A stretch of 32,605 nt of DNA from JBDRMN01 sp043812055 (lineage in GTDB: Bacteria > Patescibacteriota > Gracilibacteria > JAHISY01): contig JBDRMN010000005.1 of the NCBI GenBank assembly GCA_043812055.1, positions 1 to 32,605 of the forward strand, read 5' to 3'. The position numbers and the translations under genes were made by a program. Shown here piece after piece: positions 14,093 through 21,980 of this stretch (positions are counted from its first letter, which is position 1; the number at the start of each line of letters is the position of its first letter). Below the pieces are notes generated by a model. That model did no database searches. It saw only the letters and a program-made list of their open reading frames with translations, and was not told where the DNA came from.

Positions 14093-15406
14093 TTAACGCT
14101 TGAGACAACTTTCGAGAAATTTCACAGCCTCTTTACGCGAAGTAACGAGTCTCTCAATCTGCGCGTCTTTGAGAATTCTCGTCAGTCGGCCAACTTCCGG
14201 ACCCTTGGCGACGTGGAGCGCTTGAATGATTTCGGTCCCCGTTAGGAGTGTTTTGGGAGCGGGGAGTAACTTTTCCCGAACATGTGCTTTCCACTCGCTG
14301 ACGATTCTTCGATGGAGGGAGAAGTCAGATGGACGAGTTCCTCGGATATCGGCAGCGGTTACTTTTACCAAGTCGGCGAACCAAGGATGGGTGAAGAACT
14401 CGTGTTTACGCGCGAGGCGTTGCTTCGGAATGTCGAAGAAAGGTATGTGGTTGCGGATCAACCAGACAATTTTTGCACGTGTGGCGTTGTCGAATTTCAA
14501 ACGATGCAGAATGCATTCCGCAATCTTCACGCCCACTTCGGCGTGCCCGGGATAAGTGATGCGCCCCTCGATTGTACGGATCGTTTCTGCTTTGCCGATA
14601 TCGTGAAGGAGGGTAGCCCATGCCACCGCGCTGCTGGCAGTTTTTGGCAGAGCGGCGAGAGCGCCGAGGGAATGGGTGAAGACGTCGCCCTCTTGGTGGA
14701 ATTTCTTAGGCTGAGGAAGACTTTTTAACTTAAAAAACTCAGGCATGATTACTTCCAATAAGCCAAATTCCTCAAGATCCCGCAACGCTTTTCCCCGGTG
14801 TTCGTTCTCCAGCATTTTATTCAACTCGTCCCGAATGCGCTCACCGGAGATTTGTTGGATGAGCGGCGCGTATTTTTTGACCGCCGCAGCTGTCGCCGGT
14901 TCGTAGTCGAAATTCAATAAGTTCCGGAAGCGAACTGCGCGTAGTAGGCGCAGGTGATCTTCGCTAACTCGCGTATCGGCATTACCGATAAAGCGAATTA
15001 CTTTCAGCTTCAGGTCGTGCTGGCCGCCGACGAAATCCAGCACTTTGTGTTTCAGCGGATCGTAAAAAAGTCCGTTTACTGTGAAATCCCGCCTCAGGGC
15101 GTCTTCCTGCGCATCCGTGAAAAAGACTTCTCCCGGCTTCCTGCCGTCGTAATCTTTCTCCCCCCGAAAGGTGGCCACTTCGAAAGCGTGCTTCCCGAAG
15201 ATTACGAGAGTTACGCCAAATTCACGGCCAAGCGGATGGGTGCGTTCAAAAAGTTTTTCAACTTCCTCCGGTTTCGCGTTCGTCGCGATGTCAACGTCGG
15301 AAATTTTTCGATCAAGCAGCTGATCGCGGACGGCGCCGCCGGCGAAATAGGCGGTGAAATTATTTTTGACGAGGGTTTGGACGATCTTTTCGGCAGACTT
15401 AAGCAT
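14093..15406 (-). CDS. cca: CCA tRNA nucleotidyltransferase with HD domain
   Basis: Adds or repairs the 3' CCA of tRNAs. The class II nucleotidyltransferase head shows YFAGGAVRDQLLDRKISDVDIAT (G-G-x-V-R-D and the D-x-D metal site), followed by RRDFTVNGLFYD and the neck motif E-D-H-L-R-L-L-R-A-V-R-F (around residue 150). An HD phosphohydrolase-type domain (TLLHDIGKAE about 265) follows in the second half. The ATG at 15406 (437 aa) is chosen, because the seven residues added by the ATG at 15427 are encoded by a 7-nt repeat tract. A CTGAAA/TATAAA promoter lies upstream, back to back with the pilin promoter. Confidence 0.94.
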   Translation of the reverse strand: MLKSAEKIVQTLVKNNFTAYFAGGAVRDQLLDRKISDVDIATNAKPEEVEKLFERTHPLGREFGVTLVIFGKHAFEVATFRGEKDYDGRKPGEVFFTDAQEDALRRDFTVNGLFYDPLKHKVLDFVGGQHDLKLKVIRFIGNADTRVSEDHLRLLRAVRFRNLLNFDYEPATAAAVKKYAPLIQQISGERIRDELNKMLENEHRGKALRDLEEFGLLEVIMPEFFKLKSLPQPKKFHQEGDVFTHSLGALAALPKTASSAVAWATLLHDIGKAETIRTIEGRITYPGHAEVGVKIAECILHRLKFDNATRAKIVWLIRNHIPFFDIPKQRLARKHEFFTHPWFADLVKVTAADIRGTRPSDFSLHRRIVSEWKAHVREKLLPAPKTLLTGTEIIQALHVAKGPEVGRLTRILKDAQIERLVTSRKEAVKFLESCLKR

Positions 15407-15432
15407 GGAACATGGAGCACATAACATGGAAC
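15405..15432. repeat. Heptameric tandem repeat at the cca start
   Basis: Four units: atggaac, atggagc, acataac, atggaac. Each can supply an out-of-place ATG on the minus strand, which complicates start prediction. Confidence 0.65.
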
Positions 15433-15439
15433 AATTTAC

Positions 15440-15469
15440 TTTATAGAAGCTCTGAATGGGTACTTTCAG
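15440..15469 (-). promoter_or_regulatory. Probable cca promoter
   Basis: Minus-strand CTGAAA, an 18-bp spacer and TATAAA (15440-15445). The leader to the ATG at 15406 is short and consists of the 7-nt repeat. Confidence 0.45.
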
Positions 15470-15470
15470 C

Positions 15471-15499
15471 TTGAATTTTAAGGCATTTTTTGCTAAAAT
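15471..15499 (+). promoter_or_regulatory. Promoter of the pilin locus
   Basis: -35 TTGAAT (15471-15476), a 17-bp spacer ending in TGC, and -10 TAAAAT (15494-15499). It is divergent from the cca promoter. Confidence 0.6.
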
Positions 15500-15545
15500 A
15501 AGGGGATCCCTTCTCTCAAGGAAGGGACAAGTTTAAAACAAAAAC

Positions 15546-16190
15546 TTGAACGGAAAAGTGAAACAAATTTTTACGACCTTGCTCATTATCGTTCTGTTTT
15601 GCGGCGGGGTGCTTTTGGAAACTGAAAGAGCGGAGGCTGCTGAGGTTATTCCTGTTCCTTGTACAAAACACAGCAAAGAAGATATTGAAAAGATGGACTC
15701 AAAAACAGCTGAGACAACGTTGAAAAGCGTGGGAGCTGATTTTGTCAAAGCTCAGGAGGCTTATAGCACCTGTATCAAAGACGCCATTGCTGAGGAAGGG
15801 GAACAGTATGCCCACCTACAGTGTGTTCCTAAAAAAAAGGCTGTAGAAGAATGCGGAAAGACCTACACCCTGCTGAATCTCTGGGTTCAAAGTAAGCTCC
15901 AGAGTGGCAAGACAATCGACGTCAGAAAAGACTTCTCGATTACGGGTCAGACGAGCTTCCTGGACGCTTCCAATTTACTGGGGAAAGTGATTGATTTACT
16001 GATTAAATTTGTGGGAATTATGGCTTTTGTCCTGCTGGCGGCAGGCGGCTTCCGTTTGCTCATCGCCGCGGGAAATGACAACGAAATTCAAAAGGCCAAA
16101 AGTATGATCGAATACGCGGTAATCGGGCTCGCCGTCGCCCTGCTCGCGTATCTAATCGTGAAATTTGCGCAGGGGATTTTGTATCGCTAA
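15546..16190 (+). CDS. T4SS-type pilin-like membrane protein
   Basis: A 214-aa protein with an N-terminal signal peptide (about 1-32, ending AEA-A), a Cys-containing extracytoplasmic middle region (PVPCTKHSKED, YSTCIKD, LQCVPKKK, EECGKTYT) and two hydrophobic helices at the C-terminus (about 158-178 and 188-210) separated by AAGNDNEIQKAKSMIEYA. This helix-loop-helix end is the hallmark of TrbC/VirB2-like pilins that are frequent in Patescibacteria; their assembly partners are usually encoded elsewhere. It starts with TTG at 15546. The next gene starts 31 bp downstream on the same strand and is probably cotranscribed. Confidence 0.8.
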   Translation: MNGKVKQIFTTLLIIVLFCGGVLLETERAEAAEVIPVPCTKHSKEDIEKMDSKTAETTLKSVGADFVKAQEAYSTCIKDAIAEEGEQYAHLQCVPKKKAVEECGKTYTLLNLWVQSKLQSGKTIDVRKDFSITGQTSFLDASNLLGKVIDLLIKFVGIMAFVLLAAGGFRLLIAAGNDNEIQKAKSMIEYAVIGLAVALLAYLIVKFAQGILYR

Positions 16191-16221
16191 TAATTTTTTT
16201 CAAAAAATAAAACCCTAAAAA

Positions 16222-19200
16222 ATGCCTAAAACAAAACTTTTCAGACCCAGCGAAATCAGTCTGCGATCGGCACGGTTGGTTTTCCGGCAAGCCGAGCAGC
16301 CGGATTGGATGAAATGGGATGTTGACAAATTAGGCAATAAAAAAGAAAAACTTCTAAAAGAAGTGGAGAAACAAGAAGTTGGTCGGAGAATATCCGCTGA
16401 AGCTAGAGAAAAAATACGAGAACAGCATGCACAGATTGATTTTGAAAGAATGGAGCGCAGCAGCCTGCTTTACCGGAGGGATGGAGTTGGTAAAGCCTTC
16501 GAAATTCAAACTCCGGGAGGCTCCAAAAAGTACGTTCACCTGAAAGTGACCAGAGCGGAGGCGCTGGCGATTGCGGAGTTTGTGCAGGGTCAAGTTTCGA
16601 ACGGAGGAACAATCGAAACTGCTCTCGACACGCTTGGTTTCAACGGCAGCCGGCTCTATCGCGAGATTGTCGATAAAAAAGAAGATGTTCCGACGGCCAA
16701 GCCGTGGGATAAGTTCGTAGACGATTTACCGCTCGAAATACGCACCCTCGAAGATAAGTCCGGGAAGGTGGCTGAATTCTCGACCAGATTGCAAGAACCG
16801 AGTGAAGATCTCGATCAGTTGATTGCTGATTTAGAGAGTGCCAAAAACGACAGCCCCTACCAGGAGTGGAAAAGCTTTATAAAAGGGGCAATCGAATACG
16901 CAGAGGCCAAAAGGTCTCATAGACGGATCCCTGCAGCCGTAGAAGTGGCGGAATCTCCTACAAATGGCAGGTTCGCTGTGGATAAACTGATGAATGAAGG
17001 AGCGGGCAGATATGAGAGCCTATTGGAGATGGTTTATGCAAGTTCCGAGAGTTCAGGAGAGAAAACCATTACTTTCGAAGTAAGCAGCTCCAAACAGTTT
17101 TATAAAGAGCTCAAAAAGCACGGCAAAAAAGTTGCTGATATCGAAAGCATTAAACGTGGAAGAAAAGATGTCACTGCCAAAATAAAGGCTAGCCCTGGCA
17201 AACTGTGGAAAGGCGACGTGGTTAGTTTTAAATCGGAATCAGGAGAAGTTTCCAACTTAATTCCGCTTGATGTGCGGAGATTGTTTGGCTTGAGTGGGAA
17301 AGCGCTTGATTTCACCGATCATGAAGCAATGAAAAAATTCCGCAGAGCAAGCACAAAAGAGTTCGAACAAAAAATCGATGTAGCAAAAGGAAGACATCCT
17401 GATCGTATCCAAGAACTTAATGAACTACTCACCGCTTTCAAGGTTCTAGATGTCAGCTATGGCAGAGTAGCACGGGGTAATTCCGCGGAGCGTCTCGAAG
17501 CGTTGAATACTAGTACCAAACGGGGGGGTGCCGGGAGCGTGAAAGAGCTTTTCACAAAAGCAATCGGCCTGGAAACAAGCTGGAACGTGTTTTATTACAA
17601 CTTTAGCAAAAAGAAGCTGGGAGAGACTCCGGATAAATACAAAACAGCGGTCGAGAATATTCTCCGCGGCGAAGATACCCGGGTTTTCATGCTGCGCGTG
17701 GATCAGGAGACTCACGGCGGTAAACTCGAAGCCCGCATTGACCAATCGGATGGCAATGCCTGGGCGGATAATATTGATGCTCCAAAATATTTGCGAGAGA
17801 AAGAAAACTACACTTATAAATATCTCGAAGTCAGTGATAGAGAAAAGGAAGCCGTTTTAAAGAAATATCTCGGCAGGAGTGACGTTGCGGGAGATTTGGA
17901 TCAGTACAAGGTTGCCCAAGTCGAAATCCCGAACTGTGAAAATCCGGCGATCGTCGTGAAGAGGGAAAAACAGGCGGAACCCGTAAAAGCTCTTGAGTTT
18001 AGCAGACCATTGCCAGGCTACAGACCAACAAAGGGAACGGTCGCCAGAGTCTGTGGACCTTCCATAGCGCACATGTTTAAAGATCACGCCCCCGAGTTGT
18101 TTTTGCCGGTAAGACAAGAAAAGTTCAACGAAAAAAGAGATCCGGAGATTGTGAAAGCGGATGGCGGAGTCGTACGTGAAAGTGAAGAAGTGATTGCTTC
18201 TAAAGTTCTGGATATTAAATTAAAACGTCAGATTTCCGGCGGCGTAGCCCAAATCTTGGGAAGGGCTAATCACGCGCCAGACGAGAGATATACTTACGAA
18301 GATAACGAAAAGCAGCTCGAAAAATGGAGTGAAAAAAATAAAGCGGAATTCAACACACTTCTCAAAGGAATCAAAGGTTCATTGGACGAAGTGAAGCCGG
18401 AAAACTACAGTGGTCCGGAAGGTGCGCAGAAATATTTAGGAAAAAGAATGAACGAGTTTTTCACTTGGCGGAAGCAGAAAATGGATGCAGTGAAAGAGGG
18501 GAAGCTATTCGGAGGAGCCTTCAGTAATGAAGTTGCCGCCAAAAAGGAAATACTCCGGATGGTCGAGCATGCGTTGAAATACAAAATTGAAGATTTCAGT
18601 GAACTTAGTGAAAAAGTTAAAAGAGAAAACCGGGCCTATGAACTGATTAGCTACAAGGAGCAGCATGCTAAAAGTCTCGTGAATAAGAAGCTGGGTGAAT
18701 TTGAGAAAGAAAGTAACTTCGGCTCCCGTAAAACTGTTTTGAAAATCTTGGAGGAAAAAAACTTAACGGGGAATAAAAATGCTTTGGTGATTGATCTGAT
18801 CGACCAAGCTCTCGGGAAGCTGAACATAGCCAGGAAACCAATTTTTGTAGCCAAGGGAGTTATGATTCCTCGGATTGCCCCTGGAGATAGAGAAACCCTC
18901 AGTGTGTACCGCTTGATTGACAGGCAGAAAGCAATATCGACACCAGGATCTGAATTTCTGAAGAACTTTACGAAGTTTGCTGAAATCGCCCAAGGGGGTA
19001 AATGGAAAAGCTGGGAAGAATTGGCGAAGAGCTATGTCTACAAAAATCTTTTCAAAAATCCTCAAGAATTCAAAACTTTCCTCAATTTCGTCCGCAGCCA
19101 CAGCTCCGAAGTTTGCGCCGCTCACTACAATCTACCGACTGGGAAATTCCAGGAAGTCTATGAGTTTTTTGAGGCGGTTGCCGGACCTGGAGGTGATGGC

Positions 19201-19263
19201 CCGGATGGTTGTGACGCCACAGGTGGGGTTGATCCCGGTGGTTCAGGGCCAGACAAGTTTTGA
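16222..19263 (+). CDS. Large charged protein, 1013 aa, unknown function
   Basis: No known family is recognised with confidence. No signal peptide or transmembrane segment is seen. The protein is strongly charged and mostly helical, with long Lys/Glu stretches. A cluster around His392-Pro-Asp394, followed by RIQELNELLTAFKVLDVSYGR, resembles helix III of a DnaJ J-domain with its HPD tripeptide, but helix II is irregular, so this is tentative. The last ~25 residues are Gly/Asp/Pro-rich (from PGGDGPDGCDATGG) and foreshadow the Gly-Asp tract of the 814-aa protein downstream. It lies 31 bp after the pilin gene and is probably in the same operon, so a role in pilus or secretion function is possible. 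ATG start at 16222, TGA stop. Confidence 0.8.
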   Translation: MPKTKLFRPSEISLRSARLVFRQAEQPDWMKWDVDKLGNKKEKLLKEVEKQEVGRRISAEAREKIREQHAQIDFERMERSSLLYRRDGVGKAFEIQTPGGSKKYVHLKVTRAEALAIAEFVQGQVSNGGTIETALDTLGFNGSRLYREIVDKKEDVPTAKPWDKFVDDLPLEIRTLEDKSGKVAEFSTRLQEPSEDLDQLIADLESAKNDSPYQEWKSFIKGAIEYAEAKRSHRRIPAAVEVAESPTNGRFAVDKLMNEGAGRYESLLEMVYASSESSGEKTITFEVSSSKQFYKELKKHGKKVADIESIKRGRKDVTAKIKASPGKLWKGDVVSFKSESGEVSNLIPLDVRRLFGLSGKALDFTDHEAMKKFRRASTKEFEQKIDVAKGRHPDRIQELNELLTAFKVLDVSYGRVARGNSAERLEALNTSTKRGGAGSVKELFTKAIGLETSWNVFYYNFSKKKLGETPDKYKTAVENILRGEDTRVFMLRVDQETHGGKLEARIDQSDGNAWADNIDAPKYLREKENYTYKYLEVSDREKEAVLKKYLGRSDVAGDLDQYKVAQVEIPNCENPAIVVKREKQAEPVKALEFSRPLPGYRPTKGTVARVCGPSIAHMFKDHAPELFLPVRQEKFNEKRDPEIVKADGGVVRESEEVIASKVLDIKLKRQISGGVAQILGRANHAPDERYTYEDNEKQLEKWSEKNKAEFNTLLKGIKGSLDEVKPENYSGPEGAQKYLGKRMNEFFTWRKQKMDAVKEGKLFGGAFSNEVAAKKEILRMVEHALKYKIEDFSELSEKVKRENRAYELISYKEQHAKSLVNKKLGEFEKESNFGSRKTVLKILEEKNLTGNKNALVIDLIDQALGKLNIARKPIFVAKGVMIPRIAPGDRETLSVYRLIDRQKAISTPGSEFLKNFTKFAEIAQGGKWKSWEELAKSYVYKNLFKNPQEFKTFLNFVRSHSSEVCAAHYNLPTGKFQEVYEFFEAVAGPGGDGPDGCDATGGVDPGGSGPDKF

Positions 19264-19273
19264 GGGTTTCGGT

Positions 19274-19295
19274 TCGAGTTTTGGCTGGCTATAAT
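19274..19295 (+). promoter_or_regulatory. -10 box (with weak -35) of the 51-aa protein gene
   Basis: TATAAT at 19290-19295 ends 6 nt before the ATG at 19302, predicting a leaderless mRNA. Any -35 (TTCGAG-like) is poor. Confidence 0.45.
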
Positions 19296-19301
19296 AGAGG
19301 C

Positions 19302-19457
19302 ATGCACAAAAGAAGGTTTATATTTAAGACGCTACTTGTCCTGGTTGGAACGCTACTCATCAGTCTTATTTTTTGGTCTATCTTTATGAGGGACTCAAGG
19401 GTGGTTGGCGTGTCTCAATTAGAAAATCCTACGAAAGAGATTCAAGATGACTTTTGA
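19302..19457 (+). CDS. Small single-pass membrane protein, 51 aa
   Basis: MHKRRFIFKTLLVLVGTLL begins a basic N-terminus followed by one hydrophobic helix (about residues 8-27) and a polar tail ending EIQDDF. This resembles a small signal-anchored protein. The ATG at 19302 is preferred over in-frame alternatives upstream, because a consensus TATAAT sits 6 nt before it. It lies between the 1013-aa and 814-aa genes. Function unknown. Confidence 0.5.
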   Translation: MHKRRFIFKTLLVLVGTLLISLIFWSIFMRDSRVVGVSQLENPTKEIQDDF

Positions 19458-19481
19458 AAAAAGTTGCTAATTTAGTAAAAT
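19454..19481 (+). promoter_or_regulatory. Promoter of the 814-aa surface protein
   Basis: -35 TTGAAA (19454-19459), a 16-bp spacer and -10 TAAAAT (19476-19481), ending 6 nt before the TTG start at 19488. It overlaps the 3' end of the 51-aa gene. Confidence 0.55.
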
Positions 19482-19487
19482 TAGTTC

Positions 19488-21932
19488 TTGATTAAGAAAT
19501 TCACCAATCTCGCAAAAATTTCTTTGTTACTTGGCTTTGGCGGGTTGGTGCTGTTTTTTGGGACGCAAATTACCGAGGCTCAGACTTTTGGGACTGTTGC
19601 TCCAAGTCAGACTTCACGACATGCATACACACTTTGGTCGGGAGGGGATTGTGGGTTCACGATTAAGAGCGTAACCAAAACATGGAGTGTACCGGCAGGA
19701 TCGGTCAGTAGTATTGACTATGTAGCAGGCACTAGCGCCTCCTCGACTGGGAGTTCTACTTATTATCCCAATTATCACCTCAGTGTGGGGCAAAGCGCGG
19801 TAACCTCTCTGTATTTCAGTACTACGGCAGCTGCTCAAAACAGTGATGTCTTATCTTCGGGCATTAGCTTCACCTACGATCTGGACAATCCAACCTGTTC
19901 TGCGAGTATCTATACTTCTGCGTCGGGGTATAGCGTGGTAGTGGTTCCCCCCTTCTGTGGCGACGGCAACGTTGATTCGGGTGAACAATGTGACGATGGC
20001 AATAACACTTCAGGCGATGGTTGTTCGGCAACGTGTCAAACTGAAATCACTCCTAGTACTTACTGTGGTGATGGGGCTGTCCAAACTCCCAATAGTAGCG
20101 GTGTTAACGAACAGTGCGATGATGGCAATAACACTTCCGGTGATGGTTGTTCGGCTACGTGTACAACAGAAGGAGGTGACGGTGATGGCGACGGTGATGG
20201 CGACGGCGACGGTGATGGCGACGGCGACGGTGACGGCGACGGCGACGGTGACGGCGACGGTGATGGTGATGGCGACGGTGATGGTGACGGTGACGGTGAC
20301 GGCGACGGTGATGGCGATGGTGATGGCGATGGCGACGGTGACGGCGACGGTGACGGTGACGGCGACGGTGACGGTGACGGTGGTGGGGGCGATGGCGATG
20401 GCGGCGGCGGTGGCGGCGGTGGCGGTGGCGGTTGTGACTTCAACCTGGCCTGTGATTCCGCGACAGTGAATGCTAACGGCAGAGTACCCACACTCGTGGC
20501 TGTAAACGGCGAAGTCGAATTGCCTATCGTCGTCAGTGATCCGAATTGTTTCGACATCAATGAAGTCTGCATGCAGGCAGCCAGTGTCCCAATCGTGGCG
20601 AACTGTAGTCACGACATCCTGGGAGCGAGTTTCTCCGGTTGTCTGCCGACCAGCGATTTTCGAATTGCCGGCTCCAGCCTATTCGTACCAGCGCAAAACA
20701 AGTCGTTTTACAAAGTTCAGGCGTCTACCTATATCCATCAGCTAGTTGGTATTTGGGGCTGTTGCGATGCCACTTGTTCGAGTCAGTGTGTCGTCGGCTA
20801 TGACGATATACGTACGAATAATCCCGGACCTTTTGGGGACACCTGTTATTTCGATACCCGGGTGCAACCGATCAGCGGAACGGGCACCATCCGTTCCCAG
20901 GTGCTTGGTAATGTTTCCGACAATACCGAAACGGGTGACCGGGCTTACGCGGAAGCCCGATCACTCATGAATCCACGCATTTCCCAGCTGCTGCAACCTT
21001 TTCACGAACAGCATTCTTGTTTCCCGATCACCTGCTCCAATGGCAACATGGTCGAGCTCTGTGGTTGTGATGCCACGGGAGCGGGGGCCAAGCTGCGTAG
21101 TCTCGATGTCCTGGATCCCTCGACTACCTATATCGATCCCTATGGACAGACGAAGTATCTCTCGGACTGTGCGATCGATAATGTGATTTTCTTTGATCCG
21201 CCGAGCGGTGGCTCGGTCACACTTGATGCTTCCGGCGACACTTTCAACCTCCCGAATTATCCCGTAACCCTGGTTGTGCGCGGAGCGGATCTGCGTTTAC
21301 CAGATAATCTGGCCTATCCGAGTGACCAGAACGGAAGTCTCGGAGTGATCATGCTGCGCAACGATATTTGCGGGGCATCCTTCGGGGGAGACGTCTTCGT
21401 CAATCCGGATCCGACGAATATCGTCGGAGCGTATTATCTGGAGGGTAGTGTGAAATCGACTGATCACAGCTGGAATCTGGCGGTGGATCGTTGTCAGGCA
21501 AGCTGGTACGACACTTTCAAAAATCAACTTTTTTGGGAAGGTACGATTCTTTCCCGCAACACGATCGGTGGCGCGCTGGATCCCAACTGGCCCCGCTTCA
21601 ATCAGCCTAAATGTCCGTCGCAGATTACAGGAGGATTCGTGAACTGTACCTGGAACCAGGCCGTCGAACACGATTTGGCTTATCTGCGGGAATACTTTTT
21701 CTGTGGCAATCTGACTTCAGCTCTACATAACTACGGGACAAGTAACTGGAAAATCTCGGGTTGTGACAATGGCTTCAATGAATTGGTTTACGATGAACTG
21801 GGGGCCAAAGCCCATTCGGACTCGCCCGCATCGACCGCGACAGTGCTCAAGTACGACGGCCGTGTACAAAGTAACCCGCCGCCGGGGTTTGACGGAGTGT
21901 CGGAGATTATACAGAAGGAGCTAGGACTCTAG
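19488..21932 (+). CDS. Secreted Cys-rich protein with DUF4215-type repeats and a Gly-Asp tract
   Basis: An 814-aa exported protein. The signal peptide (about 1-31, ending TEAQ) precedes a beta-rich domain (32-150). Then come two Cys-rich repeats starting near residues 157 and 196, with C-G-D-G-x-V and QCDDGNNTSGDGCSATC, the pattern of DUF4215 / Myxococcus Cys-rich repeats. A Gly-Asp tract (about 229-300) and a poly-Gly stretch form a long linker. The C-terminal ~490 residues contain many Cys pairs and segments such as NIVGAYYLEGSV and LFWEGTILSRNTIGGA, like those in other large Patescibacteria surface proteins; this last point is from memory. Disulfide bonds and Ca2+ binding by the acidic tract are plausible. 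TTG start. Confidence 0.8.
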   Translation: MIKKFTNLAKISLLLGFGGLVLFFGTQITEAQTFGTVAPSQTSRHAYTLWSGGDCGFTIKSVTKTWSVPAGSVSSIDYVAGTSASSTGSSTYYPNYHLSVGQSAVTSLYFSTTAAAQNSDVLSSGISFTYDLDNPTCSASIYTSASGYSVVVVPPFCGDGNVDSGEQCDDGNNTSGDGCSATCQTEITPSTYCGDGAVQTPNSSGVNEQCDDGNNTSGDGCSATCTTEGGDGDGDGDGDGDGDGDGDGDGDGDGDGDGDGDGDGDGDGDGDGDGDGDGDGDGDGDGDGDGDGDGDGDGGGGDGDGGGGGGGGGGGCDFNLACDSATVNANGRVPTLVAVNGEVELPIVVSDPNCFDINEVCMQAASVPIVANCSHDILGASFSGCLPTSDFRIAGSSLFVPAQNKSFYKVQASTYIHQLVGIWGCCDATCSSQCVVGYDDIRTNNPGPFGDTCYFDTRVQPISGTGTIRSQVLGNVSDNTETGDRAYAEARSLMNPRISQLLQPFHEQHSCFPITCSNGNMVELCGCDATGAGAKLRSLDVLDPSTTYIDPYGQTKYLSDCAIDNVIFFDPPSGGSVTLDASGDTFNLPNYPVTLVVRGADLRLPDNLAYPSDQNGSLGVIMLRNDICGASFGGDVFVNPDPTNIVGAYYLEGSVKSTDHSWNLAVDRCQASWYDTFKNQLFWEGTILSRNTIGGALDPNWPRFNQPKCPSQITGGFVNCTWNQAVEHDLAYLREYFFCGNLTSALHNYGTSNWKISGCDNGFNELVYDELGAKAHSDSPASTATVLKYDGRVQSNPPPGFDGVSEIIQKELGL
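20172..20432 (+). repeat. Gly-Asp coding hexanucleotide repeat and poly-Gly tract
   Basis: About 260 bp of GGN-GAY hexamers, with the third positions mixing ggt/ggc and gat/gac, then GGN-only codons from about 20380. The mixed codons show that the tract is kept at protein level, not only by recent slippage. Confidence 0.9.
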
Positions 21933-21935
21933 GGA

Positions 21936-21980
21936 AGGTTAATAAGGTTGCTAAGGTTTCTAATGTTAGTAAGGATTTTT
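21936..21980. repeat. Nonameric tandem repeat between convergent genes
   Basis: Units of 9 nt: aaggttaat, aaggttgct, aaggtttct, aatgttagt, aaggatttt. It starts 4 bp after the 814-aa gene and includes the stop codon of the opposing gene (21966-21968). Confidence 0.6.

Noticed and set aside
20010..20612. Long minus-strand ORFs rich in Pro-Ser or Thr-Val opposite the Gly-Asp tract
   Set aside because: Shadows of the hexanucleotide repeat; low complexity, no start signals, and the plus strand has the signal peptide and Cys repeats.
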